Origin: an uncultured Clostridia bacterium
Lineage (GTDB): Bacteria > Bacillota > Dehalobacteriia > UBA4068 > JAAVYR01
Direction of reading: 5' to 3'
Length of the DNA: 36,448 bases
NCBI GenBank assembly: GCA_946562005.1
Contig: CAMNVD010000003.1
Location: 1 to 36,448, forward strand
Made by a program: the position numbers and the translations under genes. Each line of letters starts with the position of its first letter. The stretch's first letter is position 1. The notes beneath the pieces were generated by a model that saw nothing but the letters and a program-made list of their open reading frames with translations, made no database searches and was not told the DNA's origin. Positions 1 through 7,372 of the stretch are shown piece by piece.

Positions 1-15
1 AAACCGTCAGCTAAC

Positions 16-45
16 AGTGATAAGTGAATTTAGTTCCTTATCACT
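16..45. repeat. 9-bp inverted repeat upstream of the radical-SAM gene
   Basis: AGTGATAAG at 16-24 is matched by its perfect reverse complement CTTATCACT at 37-45, with a 12-nt loop. It sits about 30 bp before the radical-SAM start codon and is not followed by a T tract, so an operator or leader hairpin is more likely than a terminator. The window edge prevents seeing the upstream gene. Confidence 0.45.
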
Positions 46-72
46 ATAAAGGCAATAGTAAGAAGGATTATA

Positions 73-1110
73 ATGAAACAAGAAATAAAGTTTCCAAACA
101 AGTATAATCAGTGTCCTTCGTTTTGTAAAAAAACAAAATGCGCTTTTGCGGGTAATTGCATATTTGGTTTTAATAGAATATTTGGCGGTGCAAGGGAATT
201 ACGGCTGGATTTTAACCGCTGCAATTTGCAATGCGAGCTATGCTGGTCAAATAACAATGATCTGCATAAAGCTTTTTCTGTAGAATATGTTTTTGAGAAC
301 TTTATGGCATGTATATCTGCAAATCACAAATATATAAGTGAGATTGTAAAACCCCAAAAACCAGATACGTTCAAGCTTCAAAGCCTACAAATAATAGGTG
401 GGGAACCCCTTATAAGTTTTGAAAGGTTTAATTTTATTCTTGAATTACTAAAAAGAATTGACAATTCATTTGCTGAAGATTTCGAATTTTACCGCTCTTG
501 TTTGAAATTTGATTCGAAAGAAAGATTTAAAATCAAGCTGTTCACCAATGGGATCACCATTGGTAATGGGGAAATAAGTATATCTGACATAGACAAATTA
601 GGGCAATTTAAGAATATAAGGCTTGATTTATTAGTATCCATAAAGGGCTTTTATGAAGAGGCTTTCTGTTCTTTGCAAAGTGACGCTTCTTATCGTAGTG
701 ATTATTTTGAACATCAGGTTGTATGTTTGGAAAAATTGGTGAATTCCACTCGGTATAATCTTTATATACAGCCTGTTCTCGGGTTTTATCACAGCAATAT
801 CTTTAATATAAAAGCGCCTCATATAGAAGCAAAAGAAATGTTCGTGTTTAAGGAGACTCCATTATCAGGAAGATTACATAACATTTTAGAGAACTATATA
901 TCTAAAAAAATTAAATTCTTTGTTGAACCTGTCCACGCTTTGGGGAAAACTGCAAAAGACATAGATGCATTTTACCAAAAAAAATGTCTCTATTTGGAAA
1001 AATCAGGTTTAATCGAACCCGAACTCAAAAGCAATTCAAAGACAGACCATCAAAAAACTAAATTAAAATATCTATTTAATTCAAAAAAATCGGATGTTGG
1101 TAAAGCCTAA
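73..1110 (+). CDS. Radical SAM superfamily protein of unknown function
   Basis: The 345-residue protein contains RCNLQCELCW, which gives the CxxxCxxC cluster (Cys50, Cys54, Cys57) that binds the SAM-cleaving 4Fe-4S cluster. It also has a GGEP motif at about residues 109-112, typical of SAM binding in this superfamily. Four further cysteines lie before the core (Cys14, 18, 23, 29) and may bind an extra cluster or metal. The start at 73 has a purine-rich ribosome site (agaaggatt). The gene is visibly more AT-rich than the tail genes that follow and ends at its own terminator, so it is a separate transcription unit and possibly acquired. There is no precursor peptide or partner enzyme beside it, so the substrate cannot be named. 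Confidence 0.8.
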   Translation: MKQEIKFPNKYNQCPSFCKKTKCAFAGNCIFGFNRIFGGARELRLDFNRCNLQCELCWSNNNDLHKAFSVEYVFENFMACISANHKYISEIVKPQKPDTFKLQSLQIIGGEPLISFERFNFILELLKRIDNSFAEDFEFYRSCLKFDSKERFKIKLFTNGITIGNGEISISDIDKLGQFKNIRLDLLVSIKGFYEEAFCSLQSDASYRSDYFEHQVVCLEKLVNSTRYNLYIQPVLGFYHSNIFNIKAPHIEAKEMFVFKETPLSGRLHNILENYISKKIKFFVEPVHALGKTAKDIDAFYQKKCLYLEKSGLIEPELKSNSKTDHQKTKLKYLFNSKKSDVGKA

Positions 1111-1142
1111 CGGTTTGACCAGCGAAGGCTTGCCTCCACCAT

Positions 1143-1186
1143 AAAAAGCACCTGGTATCTGTTGTGATATCAGGTGCTTTTTCTTT
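1143..1186 (+). terminator. Rho-independent terminator after the radical-SAM gene
   Basis: The arm at 1143-1159 pairs with 1166-1182 (core GCACCTG with CAGGTGC, one G-T wobble), with a 6-nt loop and a following T-rich tract. It separates the radical-SAM gene from the oppositely oriented repressor gene and could also serve the repressor transcript arriving from the right. Confidence 0.85.
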
Positions 1187-1212
1187 TGTATTATGTGGTG
1201 AGGTACATACTT

Positions 1213-1848
1213 TTATTTGATTCTGCTTTGAAAGGAGACGGCCTTACCTAAAATTTTTATTTGTTCTAATTGCTCATTGGTATAAATCAAAGGAGGATAG
1301 AGTGGATTTTCTGCAATTAGGGAAATCCTGTTTTCTTGGGGGTAGTAATAAACTCGTTTTAATGTGGCCTCATCACCAATAATAACAGCGGCAATTTCCC
1401 CATTCTCTACTGCCTCTTGTTTGCGGATAAACACGATGTCTCCATCATGGATACGGGCGTTAATCATGCTGTCGCCTTTGCATTTGAGACAGAAATCAAT
1501 TTGGAGCCCATCTTCTATTTTAATGTAAGAATCATACTCCTCGGCAGCAAAGATTGGTTCCCCACAGGCAATTTCTCCTAATAAAGGTACCTTTTTTATT
1601 TTTGATAAGGGCATGATATTATCTGCCAAAGAGAACATATAATCGTTTTCATCCCATCCCATGAGATAGGCCGGGGAGCAATGTAGGGCTTTTGCTAGAA
1701 GCAAGACCTTATCCGGGGGGATGTTATTAATCAATCCTGTTTCATATTTATGGATGGTTGCTCTGCCTGTGTTGAGCGCCTGAGCAATATCTTCCTGGGT
1801 TTTTCCTTGCTTGATTCTTTGTTGTCTGATTCTTTCGCCGATAGACAT
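1213..1848 (-). CDS. LexA/CI-type repressor (XRE HTH plus S24 peptidase)
   Basis: The protein has an N-terminal helix-turn-helix (about residues 5-60, with TQEDIAQALNTGRATIHKYE) and a C-terminal S24 self-cleavage domain. The cleavage site is Cys95-Gly96 in EIACGEP, the catalytic serine is Ser127 (KGDSM) and the lysine is Lys164 (EATLKR). In this family RecA filaments formed after DNA damage stimulate self-cleavage and lift repression. It is transcribed divergently from the tail operon across about 200 bp holding a promoter and a palindrome, so it is the probable master repressor of the tail locus. At 211 residues it has the normal family length. The start has a good ribosome site (gaaggggatatt). 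Confidence 0.92.
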   Translation of the reverse strand: MSIGERIRQQRIKQGKTQEDIAQALNTGRATIHKYETGLINNIPPDKVLLLAKALHCSPAYLMGWDENDYMFSLADNIMPLSKIKKVPLLGEIACGEPIFAAEEYDSYIKIEDGLQIDFCLKCKGDSMINARIHDGDIVFIRKQEAVENGEIAAVIIGDEATLKRVYYYPQENRISLIAENPLYPPLIYTNEQLEQIKILGKAVSFQSRIK

Positions 1849-1871
1849 AATATCCCCTTCTTTCTAGATAT

Positions 1872-1950
1872 AGTATACCATAGATTTCCTAATACGCAAC
1901 ATAAAGTTTTGTGTTGTATCTTGACTAGAAACATTGTTTAGCGGTATAAT
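1872..1950. promoter_or_regulatory. Divergent promoters and candidate repressor operator of the tail locus
   Basis: Rightward, TTGACT at 1921-1926 and TATAAT at 1945-1950 are 18 bp apart and drive the activator and probably the tail genes. Leftward, the complement of 1872-1877 gives TATACT, with a weaker -35 (TTGCGT) at 1894-1899. Between them AACATAAA at 1898-1905 and TTTGTGTT at 1908-1915 form a near-perfect palindrome, well placed for the S24 repressor to control both promoters. Confidence 0.65.
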
Positions 1951-2047
1951 TGTATCGTAGTAGGAAACACAGAGATTGGTCTTGTTTTCTCAAAACGGTG
2001 TGTTGAGAAGAAACCCAGAAAATGAGGAAAAGCAGAGAGGTGAAAGC

Positions 2048-2437
2048 ATGAACAAAGAAACATTGCAGCAGTATATCTATTTAGAAAATAAAATCAACGC
2101 TTTGCAGGAGCAAAAAGAAATGATGCAAAAGACGTTCCTGAGTGTAAAACAGCCTGACGGTATGCCCCATGGTAGTGGCATCAGTGATATGGTGGGAAAG
2201 ACCGTTTGTAAAATAGATGCGTTAGAACAGAAAATCAATGAAAAGATTGATGAACTACTGGTTTTGAAAAGTGAGATACAGTTGTTTGTTATGGAGTTGC
2301 CTTCCCCTTACTATGAAATCATGTGGAAGCGTTATATTGAGGGAAAAAGTTGTAAGGTGGTGGCAAATGAAATGGGTTATAGTGAGAGATGGTTTTATGA
2401 AAAACAAAGCGAAATCATGCGGAAGATTGCAGTCTAG
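2048..2437 (+). CDS. Phage-type transcription activator, DUF1492/RinA-like
   Basis: The 129-residue protein has two coiled-coil stretches (residues 1-35 and about 55-80) and a C-terminal helix-turn-helix resembling sigma-70 region 4 (YIEGKSCKVVANEMGYSERWFY). This is the layout of DUF1492/RinA/ArpU-like late-gene activators of Gram-positive phages. I chose ATG 2048 because AGAGAGGTG precedes it; an in-frame start at 1976 has no ribosome site. It is the first gene after the SOS-type promoter and is followed by a hairpin terminator, so it probably turns on the tail genes by activation or antitermination. The family is a confident match; its target is inferred. Confidence 0.75.
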   Translation: MNKETLQQYIYLENKINALQEQKEMMQKTFLSVKQPDGMPHGSGISDMVGKTVCKIDALEQKINEKIDELLVLKSEIQLFVMELPSPYYEIMWKRYIEGKSCKVVANEMGYSERWFYEKQSEIMRKIAV

Positions 2438-2545
2438 CTGGTGTTTGCAGTTCCTTTCAGTATGTTACATCCGGTTGCAGAAGAAATCAGTTTTATGTTG
2501 TTGGTAAGTGTGGTATTCTTAAGATGCAGGAAAGGACGAGAACCG

Positions 2546-2577
2546 AAACCTACAAGAAAATTCTTGTGGGTTTTTTT
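2546..2577 (+). terminator. Terminator or attenuator between activator and tail operon
   Basis: ACCTACAAGAA and TTCTTGTGGGT pair around a 2-nt loop and run straight into seven Ts (2571-2577). It lies 110 bp after the activator stop and 84 bp before the first tail gene. I see no strong -35/-10 pair between it and that gene, so tail expression would need readthrough or activator-dependent initiation. Confidence 0.8.
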
Positions 2578-2660
2578 ATGTTCTTGCTGCCGATTATTTG
2601 CATATGCAACGGGAAAAATCAGTCTGGACTATTGAGAGGAGTTGATAAACAATCAATGAA

Positions 2661-3107
2661 ATGATGGAACAAATTTGCAAAGGGATGCAGGATGCTATCC
2701 ATGAGGCATTTGGCGTTGGGTACCCTATTTATACAGAGGACTTAGAACAAGGTTTTTTGAAACCTTGTTTTTTTATTTCCTTGGTTCGGGGTAGTCGTAA
2801 GCCGCTTCCGGGCAAACGTTATTACTGTGAAAATCAGTTTTTAGTTCGGTATTTTACGGAAAAGGAGCAGGTAGAAACGGCGGAGGTTTTGCGGGTGTGC
2901 CAGTCTCTGTGTGATTGTCTTGCCTTGGTTTCTGTGGATGACGGTTGGGTACGAGGTAGCAATATGCAGTATGAAATGGCAGATGGCGTATTACGGTTTC
3001 TGCTGAATTATAACGTAACCATGTTGCAGCTAGAGGAAGAGGTCCCTATGGAAGCGATGACGGCAGGCATAAAAACAGTGGGAAATACAGAAAGGATGAG
3101 TCGGTAA
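2661..3107 (+). CDS. Phage tail terminator-like protein (XkdJ-position, DUF6838-like)
   Basis: The 148-residue protein sits immediately before the tail sheath, the usual position of the tail terminator/completion protein in PBSX-like contractile tails. The sequence fits that family: an N-terminal IHEAFGVGYPIYTEDLEQGF segment followed by alternating strands and a hydrophobic C-terminal strand. The start is ambiguous between 2661 and 2664 (ATGATG). The ribosome site GAGAGGAG at 2634-2641 is unusually far upstream, and a short ATGAAATGA overlaps just before it, so translation may be weak or re-initiated. Assignment rests mainly on position and length. Confidence 0.65.
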   Translation: MMEQICKGMQDAIHEAFGVGYPIYTEDLEQGFLKPCFFISLVRGSRKPLPGKRYYCENQFLVRYFTEKEQVETAEVLRVCQSLCDCLALVSVDDGWVRGSNMQYEMADGVLRFLLNYNVTMLQLEEEVPMEAMTAGIKTVGNTERMSR

Positions 3108-3172
3108 TGAAAAAAAATAAGGATATGATGAAAGAATCCATGAAGGAATTTATGAAAGGTAGGGTGATGTAA
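3107..3172 (+). CDS. Possible 21-residue peptide coupled to the sheath gene
   Basis: The start codon overlaps the previous stop (TAATG), and the reading frame ends 1 nt before the sheath ATG. The product, MKKNKDMMKESMKEFMKGRVM, is Met- and Lys-rich and amphipathic. Its 3' end also carries the sheath ribosome site (AGGTAGGGTG). It may be a real small tail-operon peptide or only a translational coupling device. There is no homology evidence. Confidence 0.4.
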   Translation: MKKNKDMMKESMKEFMKGRVM

Positions 3173-3173
3173 T

Positions 3174-4490
3174 ATGGCATTAGGCGGCGGTATATTTACA
3201 ACACAAAACAAAGTATTACCAGGGGCATATTTGAACTTTATCAGTGTAGCAAATGCAAGCGCATCTCTTTCTGACCGGGGTATCGCAACAATGCCTTTGG
3301 CAATGGACTGGGCGCCGGAACAAACCGTATTTACAGTGACTGCGGCAGAATTTTTGAAAGATAGCCGGAAGATTTTCGGTTATGACTATACAGCGGAGCA
3401 AGTAAAACCAATGCGGGAAATCTTCCAGCACGCAAGAACAGTCCACTTTTTCCGGTTAAATGGAGCTGGGAAGAGGGCGGAAAACACTTTAGCTGTAGCA
3501 AAATATCCGGGCATTAGAGGGAATGATTTGCGCATTGTAGTAGCGGAAAATGAGAACAGTACAGAAGATATGCCTCTTTATGATGTAACTACTTATTTTG
3601 ATACTGTTAAGGTGGATGAGCAGCTTGGCGTTCGGCAAATTTCTGATTTAGCGAATAACGACTATGTGGACTGGAAAAGCACCAGTACATTAGCTCTTTC
3701 TGCTGGGACGCCTCTTACGGGCGGAGAAAACGGCGCTGTAGAAAATAGCGCTTATCAAAGTTATCTAGACCAGGTAGAGGGGTATACCTTCCATGCAATG
3801 GGTTGTTCTTCTTCTGAGGAGACGATTATGCGGTTATTTGCCGCCTTTACCAAACAAATGCGGACGGATGTTGGTAAAAAGTTCCAATGTGTTGTTGCTG
3901 GTTATTTGGCGGATGATGAAGGCGTTGTCAGTGTGAAAAACAAAACAGTAGGTGCGGAAGACGGGATGGCTTTGATTCCTTGGGTGACTGGTGTGATGGC
4001 TGGCATGGCGGTAAATCAATCGGCGACCAATATGACCTATGACGGCGAATGTGAGATTGCTGTCGGTTATAGTCAAAAAGAATTGGAAGATTGCATTAAA
4101 GAGGGATCTCTTGTTTTTCATCAGGTAGATGGGACGCCTAGAATTTTGCGGGACATCAATACCTTGGTTACCTTTACGGAAGAAAAATCAAAAGATTTTG
4201 CAGCCAATCAAACCATTCGAGTGTTAGACCAAGTTGCCAATGATATTGCGCTGCTCTTTAGTCAAAAATACATTGGTAAGATTGCCAACGATGGAGCAGG
4301 GCGTATCTCTCTCTGGAATGATATTGTGAAACACCATCAAGAATTGGAAAGAATCGGTGCCATCGAAGACTTTGACCCAGAGCAGGTAGTAGTAGAGAAA
4401 GGCGATAGTAAGCAGGCGGTCGTAGTAACAGACTGCATTATGCCGGTGAACGCCATGGAACAACTATACATGACCATTTATGTGGCCTAG
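3174..4490 (+). CDS. Contractile tail sheath protein, XkdK family
   Basis: The 438-residue protein begins MALGGGIFTTQNKVLPGAY and has the typical sheath features: the N-terminal GAY segment, a long insertion domain and a C-terminal strand-rich region containing GTPRILRDINTLVTF and ending IMPVNAMEQLYMTIYV. In the family many copies stack round the tail tube and contract to drive it through the target envelope. Its presence makes this a myovirus-type (R-type) tail, not a flexible one. The tube gene follows after 15 bp with its own AAAGGAGAT ribosome site. Length is close to XkdK (about 460). Confidence 0.93.
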   Translation: MALGGGIFTTQNKVLPGAYLNFISVANASASLSDRGIATMPLAMDWAPEQTVFTVTAAEFLKDSRKIFGYDYTAEQVKPMREIFQHARTVHFFRLNGAGKRAENTLAVAKYPGIRGNDLRIVVAENENSTEDMPLYDVTTYFDTVKVDEQLGVRQISDLANNDYVDWKSTSTLALSAGTPLTGGENGAVENSAYQSYLDQVEGYTFHAMGCSSSEETIMRLFAAFTKQMRTDVGKKFQCVVAGYLADDEGVVSVKNKTVGAEDGMALIPWVTGVMAGMAVNQSATNMTYDGECEIAVGYSQKELEDCIKEGSLVFHQVDGTPRILRDINTLVTFTEEKSKDFAANQTIRVLDQVANDIALLFSQKYIGKIANDGAGRISLWNDIVKHHQELERIGAIEDFDPEQVVVEKGDSKQAVVVTDCIMPVNAMEQLYMTIYVA

Positions 4491-4505
4491 AAAGGAGATA
4501 TTTTT

Positions 4506-4970
4506 ATGACAGTGATGAATGCAAAAGACGCTATCTCTGCATCCTTAGCAGAGTGCTTCGTAACCATTGAAGGAAACCGCTATAACTTTATGCAGGCCAT
4601 TAACCTGGAGGCCAGTGTGGAAAAGACAAAAACAGAGGTGCCAATCTTAGGGAAAACCGGGAAAGGTAATAAAGCTACCGGGTGGAAAGGCACAGGCTCT
4701 GCTACCTTCCACTATAACACCAGTATTTTCCGGGAGTTACTCTTGCGGTACAAAAACACCGGAGAAGATATTTATTTCGATATTCAGATTAGCAATGAAG
4801 ACCCAACCTCTTCTGTGGGGCGTCAAACGGTAGTCCTCAAAGACTGTAACATCGACGGCGGCATCCTTGCTAAGTTTGATGCTGATGCGGAATATTTGGA
4901 TGAAGAGATGAACTTTACCTTTGAAGACTTTGAAATCCCGGAAAAATTCCGTACTTTAGCCGGCATGTAA
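4506..4970 (+). CDS. Tail tube protein, XkdM family
   Basis: The 154-residue protein starts MTVMNAKDAISASLAECFVT and ends with an ITF-like FTFEDFEIPEKF stretch. It carries the motif set TKTEVPILGKTGKGNKATGW seen in XkdM tubes of PBSX-like tails. It forms the inner tube around which the sheath contracts. It directly follows the sheath gene in the conserved order sheath-tube-chaperone-tape measure. The next gene is unusually distant (218 bp) because of an inverted-repeat insertion. Confidence 0.92.
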   Translation: MTVMNAKDAISASLAECFVTIEGNRYNFMQAINLEASVEKTKTEVPILGKTGKGNKATGWKGTGSATFHYNTSIFRELLLRYKNTGEDIYFDIQISNEDPTSSVGRQTVVLKDCNIDGGILAKFDADAEYLDEEMNFTFEDFEIPEKFRTLAGM

Positions 4971-4986
4971 CAAAAAAGAACTGAAA

Positions 4987-5147
4987 AAGATTTTTCGCTG
5001 TGCTCAGAATGACAGGAATCCGCCACTTAGTACGAGGGCAAACCTTACTGCCCCTTTGGTAAAGTGTAATTGTCGGAAGTAGACGGTAATGCTTTGTACT
5101 ATGTGGCATAGTCTGTCATTCTGAGGAGTGAAACGACGAAGAATCTT
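4987..5147. repeat. REP/MITE-like inverted-repeat element inside the tail operon
   Basis: The left end (4987-5015) reads AAGATTTTTCG...CAGAATGACAG, and the right end (5113-5147) is its imperfect inverse, CTGTCATTCTG...GAAGAATCTT. Inner parts differ, giving a non-coding unit of about 160 bp. From general knowledge, AAGATTCTTCG...CTCAGAATGACA is a widespread dispersed palindrome of bacterial genomes. It fills the otherwise empty gap between tube and chaperone genes, which continue in the same direction beyond it. I see no transposase in it. Confidence 0.75.
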
Positions 5148-5188
5148 GAAAAGGATGGGAGAATTTTGAAAAATAGGAGGAATCACAT

Positions 5189-5614
5189 ATGAGTTTATCT
5201 GCGTTTTTAGCAGAAAATGCTATTGCAGTGGAAAATATCAAATTTGCTGCGTCGAATCGTTTTTTAGATGAGGAAGGGAAACCGATGCGCTGGGAAATGA
5301 AAACCATTACCAGCACAGAAGATGAAACCTTGAGAAAATCCTGCGCCAAACAAGTAGCAGTTCCTGGACGGAAAAACCAATATCAACGGGAAACCGACTA
5401 TGATATGTACCTGGGAAAACTGGCTGTTGCCTGCACCGTGTACCCAAACCTCAACGACAAGGGGTTACAGGATAGCTACCATGTGATGGGAGCAGAAGCG
5501 CTCCTTAAAACTATGCTAACACCTGGGGAGTATGCGGGCTACATTGGTAAGGTTCAGGAGATTTGTGGCTTTGATGTAACCTTCCAAGATGAGGTAGCAG
5601 AAGCAAAAAACTAA
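5189..5614 (+). CDS. Tail assembly chaperone, XkdN-like (short form)
   Basis: The 141-residue protein follows the tube and precedes the tape measure, the place of the XkdN / gpG-type tail assembly chaperone that coats the tape measure during tail assembly. It begins MSLSAFLAENAIAVENIKFAAS and includes EGKPMRWEMKTITSTEDETLR, typical of this family. A good ribosome site (ATAGGAGGAAT) precedes ATG 5189. Its last codons form a classic slippery heptamer, so a second, longer protein is made from the same start by a -1 shift. Confidence 0.88.
   Translation: MSLSAFLAENAIAVENIKFAASNRFLDEEGKPMRWEMKTITSTEDETLRKSCAKQVAVPGRKNQYQRETDYDMYLGKLAVACTVYPNLNDKGLQDSYHVMGAEALLKTMLTPGEYAGYIGKVQEICGFDVTFQDEVAEAKN
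5605..5611 (+). other. Programmed -1 frameshift heptamer A AAA AAC
   Basis: The zero-frame codons are GCA AAA AAC TAA, giving the canonical heptamer A AAA AAC immediately before the stop. Slipping back by one nucleotide opens a frame that runs without a stop to 5799. This mirrors the G/GT frameshift known from lambda and from many Gram-positive phage tail chaperones. Confidence 0.85.
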
Positions 5615-5799
5615 TCAAAGAAGGCGATAGTGAGGCCAGTGTGGCTTACTATTGCCTTCATGAATTACACCTGCTACCCTCTAAATTTTTACTGCTAGAC
5701 AGACGAGAGCGAGCCTTTATTGTGGCGGCTATCGAACATCGTATTGAGCAGGAAAAGAAAAAAGAAAAGGGGATGAGAAGAAAACCCCATTTGAAATAA
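5611..5799 (+). CDS. Frameshift-encoded C-terminal extension of the tail chaperone
   Basis: In the -1 frame the ribosome would add 62 residues beginning LIKEGDSEASVAYYCLHELH and ending in a Lys/Arg-rich tail, giving a fusion of about 203 residues (5189-5611 joined to 5611-5799). The segment has no ribosome site or start of its own next to the previous stop. Its content (LHELHLLPSKFLLLDRRERAF) resembles the GT-type extensions found between XkdN and the tape measure in related tails. In the family the extended form recruits tube subunits to the tape measure. Confidence 0.8.
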   Translation, partial: LIKEGDSEASVAYYCLHELHLLPSKFLLLDRRERAFIVAAIEHRIEQEKKKEKGMRRKPHLK

Positions 5800-5845
5800 A
5801 GAAAGGAGGCGAGCGCATATCGCAAGTGCAAGACAATCTATTTCA

Positions 5846-7372
5846 ATGTTTAACGGACAGTCTGCTGTCTGGAATGTTAATAGTATAAAGAATACGTTAA
5901 AGGATGCGGTAAAACCTGAAAAGATAATGACGCTTTCTGACCAATTAGCGAACAGCAGGGCGAGATTGGACGCAGTAACTATGACTTTTGATGACGGCGG
6001 CAGCATTGCAGAAATAGAGAAAAGGGTAATGGCTTCTGCTCAGCGGTCAAGAATTGCTTATTTTGACGCTGTAGATAGCGTTACAAATTTAGCCTTGAAT
6101 GCACATGGTATTTTTGGTAGCTTTGAGGAAGCCATTGGTTTTCAAGAGTTAATCAATAAAGAATTTGGCTTGGGAAGCGCAAGTATCCAACAACAAAAGA
6201 CTGTAATGGAGCAATTAACTGAGGCAATGTCAGGAGGGGGGCTGACGGCTAAGAATATCGCAGATATTTGGGAGACGGCTCCTGATATGGTGCAAAACAT
6301 CGCAGACTATATGAATGTACCGGTTGAACGAGTGCAAGGTCTTGCGGCAGAGGGCCGAGTCACTGCCCAAGTGGTGAAAAATGCCATGTTTGCCGCTAGT
6401 GATGAGATAGAAAGCAAATTTAACAATATGTCCATGACCTGGGGACAAGTATGGACAAATATGAAGAATATAATGATTGCAACATTTAATCCTATTTTGG
6501 AAGGTATTAACGCTATTGCAAATAGTCCGATTATAGAATATCTTGCTGAGAGCATAGCCCGTGAGGGACGAGCGATTGTTAATGCCTGGGGATTGATAGA
6601 ACCAATTATTATTGGAGTTGCTGGGGCATGGTTAATTTATACAGCAGCAACAAAAGCGGCTGCAATAGCGCAGTGGGCGTTAAACTCCGCCTTTCTTTCA
6701 AACCCCCTGACTTGGGTTTTGGTAGTGATTATCGCTATTATTGCGGCTCTTACAAAATGGGTGCAAAAAATGGGCGGCTTGCGTATTGCCTGGGCTACTG
6801 TAATGACAGGAATTGTTGATTTTGCCGGATTTGCAAAAACTCAATTTCTATTAACACTGGAATCCATGGTAAATAAAGGGATCGATATTATCAACGCTCT
6901 GATTAACACATTAAACAAAACCGGTCTTGTTAGTTTTGATACTATTTCACATGTTATATTTGGCACAAACGTGGCAATAAAAGAAAATTTTAAGAGAATG
7001 GAACGGGGATTTGAGTTAGAAATACTAAAGCTTGAGGTTGCAAAAGGAAAAGAAAACCAAAAGGAAAAAGGCTTTAATTATGATGATTTTGGTCTTGACC
7101 TGGATAGCCTTTATAGTCCCAGCGTCCAAACAGCAGAAAACACTGCTGTCATGGCTGATGCTATGAGTATATCTGAGGAGGACTTGGCTTATATGCGGGA
7201 TATTGCAGAGCGAGAAGCCATCAATCGTTTTACCACGGCGGAAGTGAAAATCGACATGACCGGCATGACCAATCGGATTGACTCTAATATGGATTTAGAC
7301 GGTGTGCTGACGACTCTCACAGACGGCTTTGCTGAAGCCTTAGAAGTGGCGGCAGAGGGGGTGCATATGTAA
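5846..7372 (+). CDS. Tail tape measure protein of the tailocin (start codon altered)
   Basis: This 508-residue protein is rich in helix, has a hydrophobic block at about residues 250-305 and ends EAINRFTTAEVKID...AEGVHM. It sets tail length and sits before LysM as in PBSX. The nearest in-frame ATG is 5846, which lacks a ribosome site. The strong site AAAGGAGG (5802-5809) instead points to codon 5819, an ATC. From there the frame reads (M)ASARQSISMFNGQSA, which lines up with MATIRTAIELYDAFSA, the start of the second tape measure at 26915. The true start is therefore probably 5819 (517 residues), used as a rare ATC start or damaged. Compared with the second copy it lacks about 220 N-terminal coiled-coil residues, so the tail would be short. 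Confidence 0.85.
   Translation: MFNGQSAVWNVNSIKNTLKDAVKPEKIMTLSDQLANSRARLDAVTMTFDDGGSIAEIEKRVMASAQRSRIAYFDAVDSVTNLALNAHGIFGSFEEAIGFQELINKEFGLGSASIQQQKTVMEQLTEAMSGGGLTAKNIADIWETAPDMVQNIADYMNVPVERVQGLAAEGRVTAQVVKNAMFAASDEIESKFNNMSMTWGQVWTNMKNIMIATFNPILEGINAIANSPIIEYLAESIAREGRAIVNAWGLIEPIIIGVAGAWLIYTAATKAAAIAQWALNSAFLSNPLTWVLVVIIAIIAALTKWVQKMGGLRIAWATVMTGIVDFAGFAKTQFLLTLESMVNKGIDIINALINTLNKTGLVSFDTISHVIFGTNVAIKENFKRMERGFELEILKLEVAKGKENQKEKGFNYDDFGLDLDSLYSPSVQTAENTAVMADAMSISEEDLAYMRDIAEREAINRFTTAEVKIDMTGMTNRIDSNMDLDGVLTTLTDGFAEALEVAAEGVHM

Noticed and set aside
1130-1141. CCTCCACCA just before the first terminator, resembling a tRNA/tmRNA 3' end
   Set aside because: No T-arm (GGTTCGA) or matching acceptor arm can be built upstream, so I do not call a tRNA or tmRNA remnant.
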